Below, piece by piece: positions 41,173-50,355 of a stretch of 64,000 bases of DNA (positions within the stretch are counted from its first letter, which is position 1; every line of letters starts with the position of its first letter). The DNA comes from JBGFRR01 sp041695045. Lineage in GTDB: Bacteria; Bacteroidota; Ignavibacteria; UBA10030. The notes under the pieces were generated by a model that was given only the letters and a program-made list of their open reading frames with translations, did not search any database and had not been told where the DNA came from. The stretch spans positions 12,416-76,415 of the forward strand of contig JBGFRR010000151.1 of assembly GCA_041695045.1 (NCBI GenBank), read 5' to 3'. The translations under genes and the position numbers were made by a program.

Positions 41173-42675
41173 ATGAAGCCTCGTTCAAACCGATTGCACG
41201 AGCGTTTTCTGCGGCACATCTGGTCGCAGCAGTACCTGCATCACACCGCGCTCAAGACCACAGACGGTCGTCCGGTGCGTGTGCTCGAGACGGGGACGCT
41301 CAACCTCGGCAGCGGGCCGGATTTCCTCAACGCAAAAGTCAAGATCGACGGCATCACCTTCGTGGGCGATGTTGAAATTCATCGTGACGCGGCCGAGTGG
41401 ATCCAGCACCGCCATCAAACCGATCCGGCCTACAACAAAGTGATACTCCACGTCGTGTTGGAAGGAGACCCCACGCGCTCTCCCACCACAGCACAGAGCG
41501 GGCGGTCGATTCCCGTCCTCGTGCTCAACGCCTTCCTCTCCGAATCCATCCGCTCGATCTGGAACAAGACAATCCTCGATGAACGAGCGCGTCGGGCGGA
41601 ACAGATCAAGTGTTTCGGACGGAACGACGGCGTGGAACCGGAGCTTCTTCGCAAATGGATCGATCACCTCGCGCTGGAACGGTTGGAGCTAAAGTTGCGA
41701 CGGTTTGAGGAGCGACTCAAGCAGCTCGCGCAGGAACGCATTCTCTCCACACGAGAACCGTTCCGGCGGTACGGCGTGCGGTTCGAAGGAAAGCCGGAGG
41801 ATATTCCCCCCGTGCTGAAGGAGCTAACGCAGAAAGACCTTGCCGACAAGTTGCCGTGGGAACAGATGCTGTACGAAGGCATCATGGAAGCGCTCGGCTA
41901 CAGTAAGAACCAGGATGCGTTCTGTCGTGTGGCGGAGAATGCAACGCTCGACCGCATCAGGGAAGTTGAAGCGGAGAAGAACCCGACGATGGTCGAAGCG
42001 CTGCTGTTCGGCGTGGCGGGGCTGCTTCCGAAGATCCGCTCTCTGCGGCATAAAGACTCGCGTGCGTATGCGCGCACGTTGATTCGGACGTGGAATGAGA
42101 TTCGCACGCGATATCGCGCGGAAGTGCTCCATGCTGGCGACTGGCATTTCTTCCCGACGCGACCGGTGAATATGCCCACGATACGGCTGGCCGCAGCCGC
42201 AGGCATCGTACAGAACATTCTCAACGATGACTTCTTCCGCACAACCATTCGCGTCTTCAAGTCCTCCTCCGACGCGGCACGGATGCGCACGGAGCTTCAT
42301 GCCCTCTTCGCGCTCGACCGCCATCCGTTCTGGTCCGTGCACTACCATTTCGACGAGCCGACGTCGCGTCCGATACGCCCGCTCGGGTCGACGCGCATCG
42401 ATGAAATTGTCGTCAATGTGCTGATTCCGATTGGCTTGCTCTACGCGAGGGTATTTAAGGACAAGGCGGTGCGGGATGGTGTGCTTCGACTCTACGGGTG
42501 GTATGCTGCGGGAAGCGACAACAGCATCACACGGCTGATGGAGAAACAGTTGGTGCGGGGACGGATAAAGTTGAGCTCGATGAGCGCGCAGCAAGGCGTG
42601 ATCCAACTTTACAAGTTCTATTGCACCGAGGAGCGTTGTGGTGAATGCGAGGTGGGAAAAGTTGTGTTTGGATGA
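41173..42675 (+). CDS. DUF2851 family protein
   Basis: A 500-residue protein of a family widespread in Bacteroidota and relatives with no known function. The N-terminal part contains GSGPDFLNAKVKIDG and FVGDVEIHRDAAEW, the family signature. The C-terminus has a conserved cysteine group (CTEERCGECEVG), suggesting metal binding. No signal peptide, so cytoplasmic. ATG 41173 lies 44 nt after pyrF. Confidence 0.88.
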   Translation: MKPRSNRLHERFLRHIWSQQYLHHTALKTTDGRPVRVLETGTLNLGSGPDFLNAKVKIDGITFVGDVEIHRDAAEWIQHRHQTDPAYNKVILHVVLEGDPTRSPTTAQSGRSIPVLVLNAFLSESIRSIWNKTILDERARRAEQIKCFGRNDGVEPELLRKWIDHLALERLELKLRRFEERLKQLAQERILSTREPFRRYGVRFEGKPEDIPPVLKELTQKDLADKLPWEQMLYEGIMEALGYSKNQDAFCRVAENATLDRIREVEAEKNPTMVEALLFGVAGLLPKIRSLRHKDSRAYARTLIRTWNEIRTRYRAEVLHAGDWHFFPTRPVNMPTIRLAAAAGIVQNILNDDFFRTTIRVFKSSSDAARMRTELHALFALDRHPFWSVHYHFDEPTSRPIRPLGSTRIDEIVVNVLIPIGLLYARVFKDKAVRDGVLRLYGWYAAGSDNSITRLMEKQLVRGRIKLSSMSAQQGVIQLYKFYCTEERCGECEVGKVVFG

Positions 42676-42684
42676 TGCGGCGGG

Positions 42685-43233
42685 TTACTTCCAGACTTCG
42701 CTTACCGGAAAGCGCAGTCCTTCCAGAATCTTTGAGCGGACTTCCTCATCGCCCGCGAATGTGCCGAACAATTCAAACCCCGTCCGCGTCAACGTGTAGA
42801 CTTCCACCACGCGCTTGTCCGGATCGGCCAGCCAGTATTCCTGCACGCCTTCCTGCGCGTAGCGTCGGAACTTGAAGCCGCGGTCGCGGTCTTCCGTCTT
42901 GGGCGAAAGCACCTCCACAATCAAGTCCGGCGCGCCGTTCACGCGTTGCTTCTCGATAATCGATAGCCGTTTCTTCGACACAAAGAGGAGGTCGGGTTGA
43001 ACGACGGTCTCTTCGTCAAAGTACACATCGACTGGCGCCCCCCATGCCTTTCCCAGATCGTTGGTAACGATGTGCGTCGAGAGCAATCGTGAAAGATTCA
43101 TGACGATGGTTTGATGTTCAAGAGACGGCGCGGGTGTCACGACGAGTTCTCCCTCGAAGATTTCGTAGCGGTTTCGGTCGTCGGGCGTCGACAAGAGATC
43201 CTGGTGAGAATATTTGACGGCAATTATGCTCAT
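42685..43233 (-). CDS. Uma2 family putative endonuclease, copy 1 (last in transcription)
   Basis: 182 residues of the Uma2/DUF820 family, which has a restriction-endonuclease-like fold: YEIFEGELVVTPAPS, VQPDLLFVS, PDLIVEVLSP and EYWLADPDKR. The natural substrate is unknown. ATG 43233 has AGGT upstream. It is the third of three tandem genes of exactly equal length with 17-bp spacers. Its final 95 codons are almost identical to those of copy 3 (43817-44365). Confidence 0.88.
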   Translation of the reverse strand: MSIIAVKYSHQDLLSTPDDRNRYEIFEGELVVTPAPSLEHQTIVMNLSRLLSTHIVTNDLGKAWGAPVDVYFDEETVVQPDLLFVSKKRLSIIEKQRVNGAPDLIVEVLSPKTEDRDRGFKFRRYAQEGVQEYWLADPDKRVVEVYTLTRTGFELFGTFAGDEEVRSKILEGLRFPVSEVWK

Positions 43234-43250
43234 GGCAGCACCTGTCCGAT

Positions 43251-43799
43251 TCATCTCCAAACGTCGCTTACCGGAAAGCGCAATCCTTCCAGAATCTTTG
43301 AGCGGACTTCCTCATCGTCCGCGAATGTGCCGAACGATTCAAACCCCGTCCGCGTCAACGTGTAGACTTCCACCACGCGCTTGTCCGGATCGGCCAGCCA
43401 GTATTCCTGCACGCCTTCCTGCGCGTAGCGTCGGAACTTGAAGCCGCGGTCGCGGTCTTCCGTCTTGGGCGAAAGCACCTCCACAATCAAGTCTGGCGCG
43501 CCGTTCACTTTTTGCTTGTCGACAATCGTGAGCCGGTCCCTGGCGACAAAGAGCAGATCGGGCTCTACAACGGTCTCCTCATCAAAGTACACATCGCAGG
43601 GAGCGAGAAAAACTTTGCCCCGATCTCCTTTCCTGACATACTGCGAAATGATGAAATGGAGATTGCCCAGAGCTGTTTGGTGTACAACAGACGGCGCGGG
43701 TGTCACGACGAGTTCTCCCTCGAAAATTTCGTAGCGGTTCCGGTCGTCGGGCGTCGATAAGAGATCCTGGTAAGTATATTTAACGGCAATTGTGCTCAT
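43251..43799 (-). CDS. Uma2 family putative endonuclease, copy 2
   Basis: 182 residues. It shares the N-terminal 40 and C-terminal 80 residues with copy 1, but the central part (about residues 40-95) differs strongly (QTALGNLHFIISQYVRKGD versus QTIVMNLSRLLSTHIVTND). Catalytic-fold residues (VEPDLLFVA, DLIVEVLSP) are kept. Stop and start codons of the neighbouring copies are separated by 17 bp on each side. Confidence 0.88.
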   Translation of the reverse strand: MSTIAVKYTYQDLLSTPDDRNRYEIFEGELVVTPAPSVVHQTALGNLHFIISQYVRKGDRGKVFLAPCDVYFDEETVVEPDLLFVARDRLTIVDKQKVNGAPDLIVEVLSPKTEDRDRGFKFRRYAQEGVQEYWLADPDKRVVEVYTLTRTGFESFGTFADDEEVRSKILEGLRFPVSDVWR

Positions 43800-43816
43800 G
43801 GCAGTACCTGTCCGAT

Positions 43817-44365
43817 TCATCTCCAAACGTCGCTTACCGGAAAGCGCAATCCTTCCAGAATCTTTGAGCGGACTTCCCCATCGTCCGCGAATGTGCCGAA
43901 CAATTCAAACCCCGTCCGCGTCAACGTGTAGACTTCCACCACGCGCTTGTCCGGATCGGCCAGCCAGTATTCCTGCACGCCTTCCTGCGCGTAGCGTCGG
44001 AACTTGAAGCCGCGGTCGCGGTCTTCCGTCTTGGGCGAAAGCACCTCCACAATCAAGTCCGGCGCGCCGTTCACGCGTTGCTTCTCGATAATCGATAGCC
44101 GTTTCTTCGACACAAAGAGGAGGTCCGGCTCAACAACCGTTTCTTCGTCAAAGTACACATCAAACGGAGCAGAAAGGAGTTTCCCTAACTGATGTTGCTT
44201 GACATGACTCGCTAGAATGAGCAAGAGGTTTACAACAGCTGTTTGATGAGCTTCATTCGGTGAAGGCGTCACGATAAGTTCTGCCTCAAAGATCTCGTAA
44301 CGGTTCCGGTCGTCTGGAGTCGTCAGCAAATCCGGATAGATGTATTTCACAGATACTGTTGTCAT
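43817..44365 (-). CDS. Uma2 family putative endonuclease, copy 3 (first in transcription)
   Basis: 182 residues starting MTTVSVKYIYPDLLTT; GAGAAAG precedes ATG 44365. The N-terminal half is the most diverged of the three, while the C-terminal half matches copy 1 nearly base for base. The pattern suggests gene conversion of the 3' half with divergence of the 5' half. Confidence 0.88.
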   Translation of the reverse strand: MTTVSVKYIYPDLLTTPDDRNRYEIFEAELIVTPSPNEAHQTAVVNLLLILASHVKQHQLGKLLSAPFDVYFDEETVVEPDLLFVSKKRLSIIEKQRVNGAPDLIVEVLSPKTEDRDRGFKFRRYAQEGVQEYWLADPDKRVVEVYTLTRTGFELFGTFADDGEVRSKILEGLRFPVSDVWR

Positions 44366-44421
44366 CGCTTTCTCTGGTAAAACATAGCGTTTTAGGCTCT
44401 GTTTGTCAAGCGCACACCGTG

Positions 44422-45789
44422 TTAGGTTTTCTGTTGCTTCTTCTTTGCCGCCGGGAAGAGGATGTTGTTGAGGATGAGCCGATAACCGGGGGAGTTCTTG
44501 TGAAGCGTTAGGTCGGTGGGAGGCTCGCCCACAAGATGCGTATAGTCCTCCGGGTCGTGGCCGCCGTACCACGTAAACGTTCCGCGGCCGTAATTGCCAT
44601 GAAGATATTTGACTTCCTCCGTTCCCTCACGCTGAGCGAGAGTCACCACCGTCGGTTTGATGAGGCTTTTGCGGAACGCCGTCGTCTGACCCATGAAGCC
44701 CTTGACGATGTTCACGTGGTTCTGCGTGAGCATGGTCGGTACGGGGTCATACTTTGCAGAGAATTCGAACAGCGTGAAGTAATCCGTGTTCGGGTCGCGC
44801 ATCGGCGGCGGGTCGCTCGGCGGGATGTCGATATCAGAGTACTCGTAGCGCAGGGGGTTTCGTTCGAGCGTGAAGTTCTCGAACGCGAGCGTTTTCGAAA
44901 AGTCGAGCCTCTGCTGCGCGTTGAGATCCGGAGGGTCGCCGTCAAACATGACGTCGCAGATGTCCACACCGTCTGCCGCCAGCGCAATGTCGTACGAGTC
45001 CGTGGCCGAACACATTGCGAACATGAAACCGCCGTTGCCGATGAAGTCTTTGATCCCTCGTGCGACGGCCTTCTTCGCATCGGACACTTTTCTGAACCCC
45101 AACCGCCTCGCCTCCGCTTCGTACATCAACTGCTGCTCGATGTACCACGGCGCATGGCGATAGTTCGAGTAGAACTTCCCGTACTGGCCGGTGAAATCTT
45201 CATGGTGAAGATGCAGCCAATCGAACTCCGAGAGCTTGCCCCACAGCACCTCTTCATCCCACACTTTCGTGTATGGAACTTCGGCGTACTCGAGCGCGAG
45301 CGTTACCGCATCATCCCACGGCTTGAAGGTGGGCGGAACGTACACGGCGATCTTTGGCGCTTTCTCCAGGCGGACGACGTCCATGTTGTTTGCTTCGCTT
45401 TGGATCTCCGCATAGATTACCGCTGCCTCGGAACCGCTCAGCGGCTCAAATAACACACCGCGGATGCGGCACTCCCGCGCGACCACGTCGCTGTAGTCCG
45501 TCATGAATGAGCCGCCACGATAATTGAGCAGCCAGTCAACTTCCCCGTTCCGCTCCAACACCCAGAACGTCACGCCGTACGCTTTGAGGTGGTCGGTCTG
45601 CCGCAGGTCCATGGGAATGAGAAGCTTCGACTGAGCGGCAACGAAGCAAGTAGTAAGTACTAAGTAGGAAGTAGTAAGTAGTAAGAAAAAAGTAGGAAAA
45701 GTGGCGGAAGAGAGAATGCCCACCATGCGCTTTATGGGTCCTCGTTGCTTGCGACGTACGACTGGATACTTTCTACTCAGATACTTCAT
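44422..45789 (-). CDS. Secreted 'asparagine synthetase B'-like protein of unknown function
   Basis: 455 residues of an exported family in Bacteroidota-type genomes commonly labelled asparagine synthetase B; I see no glutamine amidotransferase or AMP-forming motif, so the label is doubtful. Recognisable blocks are LKAYGVTFWVL, WLLNYRGGSFM, HLHHEDFTGQYGKFY and GGFMFAMCSATDSYDIALAADG. A C-terminal GTFTWYGGHDPEDY may form a flavodoxin-like site. GGAG lies 8 nt before ATG 45789, which overlaps the TPR stop. The hydrophobic core of its signal peptide (LLLTTSYLVLTTC) is encoded by a TACTTACTACTT-type simple repeat. Confidence 0.75.
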   Translation of the reverse strand: MKYLSRKYPVVRRKQRGPIKRMVGILSSATFPTFFLLLTTSYLVLTTCFVAAQSKLLIPMDLRQTDHLKAYGVTFWVLERNGEVDWLLNYRGGSFMTDYSDVVARECRIRGVLFEPLSGSEAAVIYAEIQSEANNMDVVRLEKAPKIAVYVPPTFKPWDDAVTLALEYAEVPYTKVWDEEVLWGKLSEFDWLHLHHEDFTGQYGKFYSNYRHAPWYIEQQLMYEAEARRLGFRKVSDAKKAVARGIKDFIGNGGFMFAMCSATDSYDIALAADGVDICDVMFDGDPPDLNAQQRLDFSKTLAFENFTLERNPLRYEYSDIDIPPSDPPPMRDPNTDYFTLFEFSAKYDPVPTMLTQNHVNIVKGFMGQTTAFRKSLIKPTVVTLAQREGTEEVKYLHGNYGRGTFTWYGGHDPEDYTHLVGEPPTDLTLHKNSPGYRLILNNILFPAAKKKQQKT

Positions 45790-47657
45790 ATCGCATCTCC
45801 TCGAAGCATTCGAATCCGCTTCCGCGCTTCCTCGGTATACAGCGAGTGGGGGTACTCCGTGAGGATGCGTTCATAGGCTTCAATGGCTAATGGAGTGTTG
45901 TTAAGGACCGTTTCGTACACCTCGCCGATCCGGAACTGTGCCCGGTCGCGAACGATGCTTGTCGGCAGATCATTGGCAATTTTCGTGAACGCCGCTAATG
46001 CTTTGTCGGAGTCGTTGAGGATGAGATGGATCTCAGCAATCTTCATGAGCGCGTCGTCGTACAGAAGGGCGTAGAAGTATTGCTGTGCGATCGACTCAAA
46101 CCGCGCTAGCGCTTCGGAGTGTTTCTTCTGGCGCATCAGCAAATCGGCTTTCGCAAACTCGATAAGAGCGGAAGGAGCCAAGTTTTTGTTTTCGTTAATG
46201 AAATACTGCAGCACCAGGGCGTCGTTCGCGAGGTCGGTGCTCAGATTCGCCGTCAACCCTTGCATGCGATTGAGGGCTTCATCGAAGTTCCCCTCAAAAT
46301 AATCAAGCTCGGCGAGGCGAAACAGCGCGCGGTCGCGAAAATCCCCCATCGGCGCCGGCAACAGCTTCTCATACTCCTGCCGCGATCCTGCAAGGTTATT
46401 GCGCATCGTATGGACTTCTGCAATCTGCATCGTCGCTTCGAAGTGAAGGTTGGGCGTCGTAGCCGACTGCCGTGTGCGCTCGAACGCTGCCAGCGCTCCG
46501 TCTAAATCGAACAGTCGCTCACGCCGAATCACCCCAATGCGAAATGACGCTTGCGCAGCAAAGTCGGTCCCGGCATAGCGGTCAAGAATATCCTCGTACA
46601 GTGCCAGCGCGGCATCGATCGTTGCACGGGTTTCTGCACCACCCCGCCGTGCGGGGCGTCGGGCGGGGGGCGATATCGTGTCCGCGTGCTGGCTGAGTTC
46701 TTCGGTTGCGCGAGCAAGACCGAGCAGGGCGTAGGGCATGCGGTCGCGGTCGGGATGCTGCTCGATCAACTCTCGAAACGCCACTGCCGCGGCGTCGTAG
46801 GCTTGTTCCTGCAGTGCACGCTGCGCAAAACTGAACAGCTCTCTCCCGTTCGCTTTCGCCTGCCGGTCGAAGATGCGATACTCCTCGAGTGCCGCACGGA
46901 AGTCCTTTCGCTCCATATGAATCCACGCTAACAGTGTTCGGAGGGCGGGATTGGCCGGATCCTTCGCGACGTGGTCGCGCACAACATCCAGCGCTTGCTT
47001 GATGCCTTCCTCACGCGCAGAAAACGATCCGATCCGTCCTTGCACGTACGCTAACTGGGCCGGATTGGCTTTGAGCAACCGCATGAACTCCTGCGTTGCC
47101 AGAGCGTACTGCTGGAAGCTGCTATACAACCACGCTAACTCTTCAGCGAACGCGCGCTGGTCTCCCGTCGCGTCTCTTGACCTCTTGTACAGCGCGATCG
47201 CCTGATCATACAGACGATGCTCAATCATCTGGGAAGCAACGAGGCGGTAGACGTTGACATTCCTGGAGTCGGCGGCGATAACGTTGTGCCAGAGCTCATT
47301 GGCACGAGCGCTGTCGCCCGATTGATAGTACAAACTGCCGAGCATGGCCTGCAGTACCGGGTCGCCGGGATGGCTTTGCATCCTCCGTTCGACAAGCTCA
47401 ACAGCTTTGTCGTACATCTTCAGGTACGTGTACGTTCGACGAAGGCCGTCGAAGAAGACATAGTTCTGCGGGTCGGAGCGATGCAGCGACTCGTAGAGCG
47501 GAAGCGCGCGTTCCCACTCGCCCGACTGCTCAAAGCCCTGCGCGAGCCGGAACTGAATGTTGAGGTCGGGCTGCTGCGCTTGCAAGAGCGTGATGCTAAG
47601 AAGCAGGAACGCTGGAATGAACCTACGTGCGCGGCGATGTGTGATGACCAGAAACAT
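45786..47657 (-). CDS. Exported tetratricopeptide-repeat protein
   Basis: 623 residues with a signal peptide ending LLQAQ, followed by roughly 14 TPR units, for example RALPLYESLHRSDPQNYVF and ALAAFTKIANDLPTS. TPR proteins scaffold protein complexes; in this position it may support envelope biogenesis. ATG 47657 is chosen for the signal peptide; a longer frame exists upstream. It is coupled to the next gene (4-nt overlap). A palindrome near residue 335 adds a Pro/Arg segment (SPPARRPARRGGAE) between TPR units. Confidence 0.85.
   Translation of the reverse strand: MFLVITHRRARRFIPAFLLLSITLLQAQQPDLNIQFRLAQGFEQSGEWERALPLYESLHRSDPQNYVFFDGLRRTYTYLKMYDKAVELVERRMQSHPGDPVLQAMLGSLYYQSGDSARANELWHNVIAADSRNVNVYRLVASQMIEHRLYDQAIALYKRSRDATGDQRAFAEELAWLYSSFQQYALATQEFMRLLKANPAQLAYVQGRIGSFSAREEGIKQALDVVRDHVAKDPANPALRTLLAWIHMERKDFRAALEEYRIFDRQAKANGRELFSFAQRALQEQAYDAAAVAFRELIEQHPDRDRMPYALLGLARATEELSQHADTISPPARRPARRGGAETRATIDAALALYEDILDRYAGTDFAAQASFRIGVIRRERLFDLDGALAAFERTRQSATTPNLHFEATMQIAEVHTMRNNLAGSRQEYEKLLPAPMGDFRDRALFRLAELDYFEGNFDEALNRMQGLTANLSTDLANDALVLQYFINENKNLAPSALIEFAKADLLMRQKKHSEALARFESIAQQYFYALLYDDALMKIAEIHLILNDSDKALAAFTKIANDLPTSIVRDRAQFRIGEVYETVLNNTPLAIEAYERILTEYPHSLYTEEARKRIRMLRGDAI
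46642..46656. repeat. In-frame palindrome in the TPR gene
   Basis: CCCCGC-CGT-GCGGGG, inside a GC-rich stretch encoding PPARRPARRGG that breaks the TPR pattern. Confidence 0.75.
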
Positions 47658-47710
47658 GACAATCGTAATATAGAACATTAAACAGGAGGCTGCAACCGGG
47701 TTTTCGTATA

Positions 47711-47750
47711 TGCTTACCTTGACTTGCCCCGCAGTTTTGCTTACCTTGAC
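47711..47750. promoter_or_regulatory. Direct repeat upstream of dxr
   Basis: TGCTTACCTTGAC occurs at 47711-47723 and 47738-47750, 27 bp apart, ending 10 bp before the dxr start. It may be a duplicated promoter or operator element shared with the divergent TPR gene. Confidence 0.4.
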
Positions 47751-47759
47751 GTTGCATTT

Positions 47760-48914
47760 ATGCCATCGAATGTGAAGCAGATAGCTATCCTCGGCTCGAC
47801 CGGCTCGATCGGGCAGAGTAGCCTTGAGGTCATTCGCAACAACCGCGACCGCTTTGTTGTCCGTTACCTCACCGCAAACAAGAACATCGACCTGCTTCGT
47901 CGTCAAGCGGAGGAGTTTCGCCCGCGCGGCGTTGTGGTGTTGGATGTCGCACATGCCACAGGATTGAGCAAATCTCTTGGTAACGGTGTAGAGGTTTTGT
48001 TCGGCGAGCGTGGCTTGTTAGAGATCGTCCGCCGCGACGATGTGGACATTGTCATCAGCTCGCTGGTGGGATTTGCGGGATTACAGCCGACCGTCGAAGC
48101 CATCAAGCGCGGCAAAACGATTGCGCTGGCAAATAAGGAAACGCTGGTGGTTGCCGGCGGGTTGATGAAGCAGCTTCTACGCGAGCATCGGGCGACGTTG
48201 GTTCCCGTAGACAGCGAGCACAGCGCTATTTTGCAGTGTCTTGCCGGCGAGAATCCGGCAGACATCGCACGGTTGATTCTCACCGCGTCCGGCGGGCCGT
48301 TCCTGAACACACCGGCGGAACAATTCTCCACCATCAGCGTCCATCAGGCGCTGCGGCACCCGAATTGGAAGATGGGGAAAAAGATCACCATCGATTCTGC
48401 CACGCTGATGAACAAAGGCTTAGAAGTAATCGAAGCGCACTGGCTGTTCGACCTTCCGCCAGAACGGATCGAAGTCGTCATCCACCCCCAATCGATTATC
48501 CACTCGATGGTCGAGTTTATCGACGGGTCCATCAAAGCGCAGTTGGGATTGCCCGACATGAAACTGCCGATTCAGTACGCATTGACGTATCCAGCCCGCT
48601 CGGCAATGAACGGCGCTCGTCTCGACTTTGCCGCTCTGCAATCGATGACGTTTCTGAAGCCGGACCGCGAGAAATTCCGCTGCCTGCAATTGGCATACGA
48701 TGCGCTGGAAGCGGGCGGCACCGCGACCGCCGTACTGAACGCCGCGAACGAAGTGGCCGTGCATGCGTTCCTCAACGGCAGCATTTCCTTCAACCGCATT
48801 CCTGACCTGATCGACCGCGCGCTCGCACAGCACAGCGTCCGCGAGAATGCCGAGCTCGAAGAGATCGTTGAGGTCGACGCGGCAACACGGTCGTTCGTTC
48901 AATCCTTGTGTTAG
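47760..48914 (+). CDS. dxr: 1-deoxy-D-xylulose 5-phosphate reductoisomerase
   Basis: 384 residues with the NADPH-binding GSTGSIG (12-18), NKETLVVAGG, and the metal/substrate motif VDSEHSAI followed by TASGGPF and HPNWKMGKKITIDSATLMNKG. It makes 2-C-methylerythritol 4-phosphate in the non-mevalonate isoprenoid pathway. It is followed by rseP after 36 nt, an arrangement seen in many bacteria. Confidence 0.97.
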   Translation: MPSNVKQIAILGSTGSIGQSSLEVIRNNRDRFVVRYLTANKNIDLLRRQAEEFRPRGVVVLDVAHATGLSKSLGNGVEVLFGERGLLEIVRRDDVDIVISSLVGFAGLQPTVEAIKRGKTIALANKETLVVAGGLMKQLLREHRATLVPVDSEHSAILQCLAGENPADIARLILTASGGPFLNTPAEQFSTISVHQALRHPNWKMGKKITIDSATLMNKGLEVIEAHWLFDLPPERIEVVIHPQSIIHSMVEFIDGSIKAQLGLPDMKLPIQYALTYPARSAMNGARLDFAALQSMTFLKPDREKFRCLQLAYDALEAGGTATAVLNAANEVAVHAFLNGSISFNRIPDLIDRALAQHSVRENAELEEIVEVDAATRSFVQSLC

Positions 48915-48950
48915 TCCAACCATCTTGTCAACAAGAGGATCACTCATCAT

Positions 48951-50264
48951 ATGGATGTCCTGAGCACAATTTTCTACTTCATCATCACCATCGGTATTCT
49001 GGTGTTCATTCACGAATTAGGACACTTTCTTGCCGCGAAGCTCTTCGGCATGCGCGTAGAACGATTCAGCATAGGGTTTCCACCGCGTGCGTTCGGCAAG
49101 AAGGTCGGCGAGACGGACTATTGTATCTCGTGGATTCCCATCGGCGGATACGTGAAGATTGCCGGCATGATTGACGAGAGCATGGATACCGATTTTCTCG
49201 GTAGGCCGCCGGAGCCATGGGAGTTTCGTGCAAAGCCCCTCTGGCAGCGGATGATTGTCATTTCCGCAGGCGTTGCCATGAATATCCTTCTTGCCGTGGC
49301 CATCTTTTGGGGAATTATCTATTATCAGGGCAAAGAAGTCCGCCCCATGACACCCATCGGCTACGTCGTGCCCGAAAGCCCTGCGGCAATTGCCGGGTTA
49401 CAGCCGGGTGATACAATTGTTTCCATCAACGGCAAACCGGTGCAGTACTGGGAGGATGTCGACCTCCTCATTTATATAGAGACGCTTGGCAACGATCTCA
49501 CCTTTACCGTTGAGCGGGAGAACGAGCTGGTGTCGCTCACTCTTCTGCGTGCGCAGCTTCCTGATGCGATGGATGAGCGGTTTGGCATTGCGCCTGCAGG
49601 CCTTCATGCCATCATCAAAGGCGTTGAAGAAGGGAAACCCGCTGCACAGCTTGGACTTCAGCCCGGCGACGTCATTCTGCGGGTCAACAGTGAGGAGATT
49701 GATTACTACCGGTTGCCCTCAACCGTGGCACAGTTCGCCGGCAAAGAGATCACGTTGCAGTGGGAGCGCAATGGCCGGCTACTTGAAGGACGGGTCATTC
49801 CAACCGAGGGAGGACGCATAGGGATAGTGCTCGACGTTACGTACCGCGGTCCCGTCGAACGCATTACCTATTCATTCTTCGGCGCGTTACCGGCGGGACT
49901 GAATGAAGTTCGCGAGATGACGATGCTCATCTTCAAGAATATCTATCAGATGATCGTTGGACAAGTCTCGTTCTCCAAGTCCGTTGGCGGCCCGATTCGT
50001 ATTGCACAATTTGCAACACGCTCTGCCGAAGTGGGGTTTGTGAGTTTTCTTGGATTTATGGCACTGCTGAGCATCAGTCTCGCGCTCATCAATGTGCTCC
50101 CCTTCCCCGCTCTTGATGGCGGACACCTTGTATTTCTTCTGTATGAAGCGGTTTTCCGGCGCGAGATTCCTCAACGCGTGCGATTAGCCTTGCAGCAAGC
50201 GGGTTTCTTCCTCTTGCTTGTGCTTATGGCTTTCGTTTTGTATAATGATATCGTGCATTTCTAA
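48951..50264 (+). CDS. rseP: Site-2 protease RseP
   Basis: 437 residues with an intramembrane zinc motif HELGH (21-25), two tandem PDZ domains (about 125-300; APAG-like and GVEEGKPAAQLGLQPGD), and the C-terminal LDGG motif (FPALDGGHLVF) for the third ligand. It cleaves membrane-bound anti-sigma factors and leftover signal peptides. No anti-sigma factor gene is adjacent. Confidence 0.96.
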   Translation: MDVLSTIFYFIITIGILVFIHELGHFLAAKLFGMRVERFSIGFPPRAFGKKVGETDYCISWIPIGGYVKIAGMIDESMDTDFLGRPPEPWEFRAKPLWQRMIVISAGVAMNILLAVAIFWGIIYYQGKEVRPMTPIGYVVPESPAAIAGLQPGDTIVSINGKPVQYWEDVDLLIYIETLGNDLTFTVERENELVSLTLLRAQLPDAMDERFGIAPAGLHAIIKGVEEGKPAAQLGLQPGDVILRVNSEEIDYYRLPSTVAQFAGKEITLQWERNGRLLEGRVIPTEGGRIGIVLDVTYRGPVERITYSFFGALPAGLNEVREMTMLIFKNIYQMIVGQVSFSKSVGGPIRIAQFATRSAEVGFVSFLGFMALLSISLALINVLPFPALDGGHLVFLLYEAVFRREIPQRVRLALQQAGFFLLLVLMAFVLYNDIVHF

Positions 50265-50355
50265 CGACCTGTTGGCGTGACAGTTATCACCAACCGAGAA
50301 CTTAGCCTCCCGTAGATTGATTCAGACTCAATCACTTAGGAAGGAGTTTCCCACC

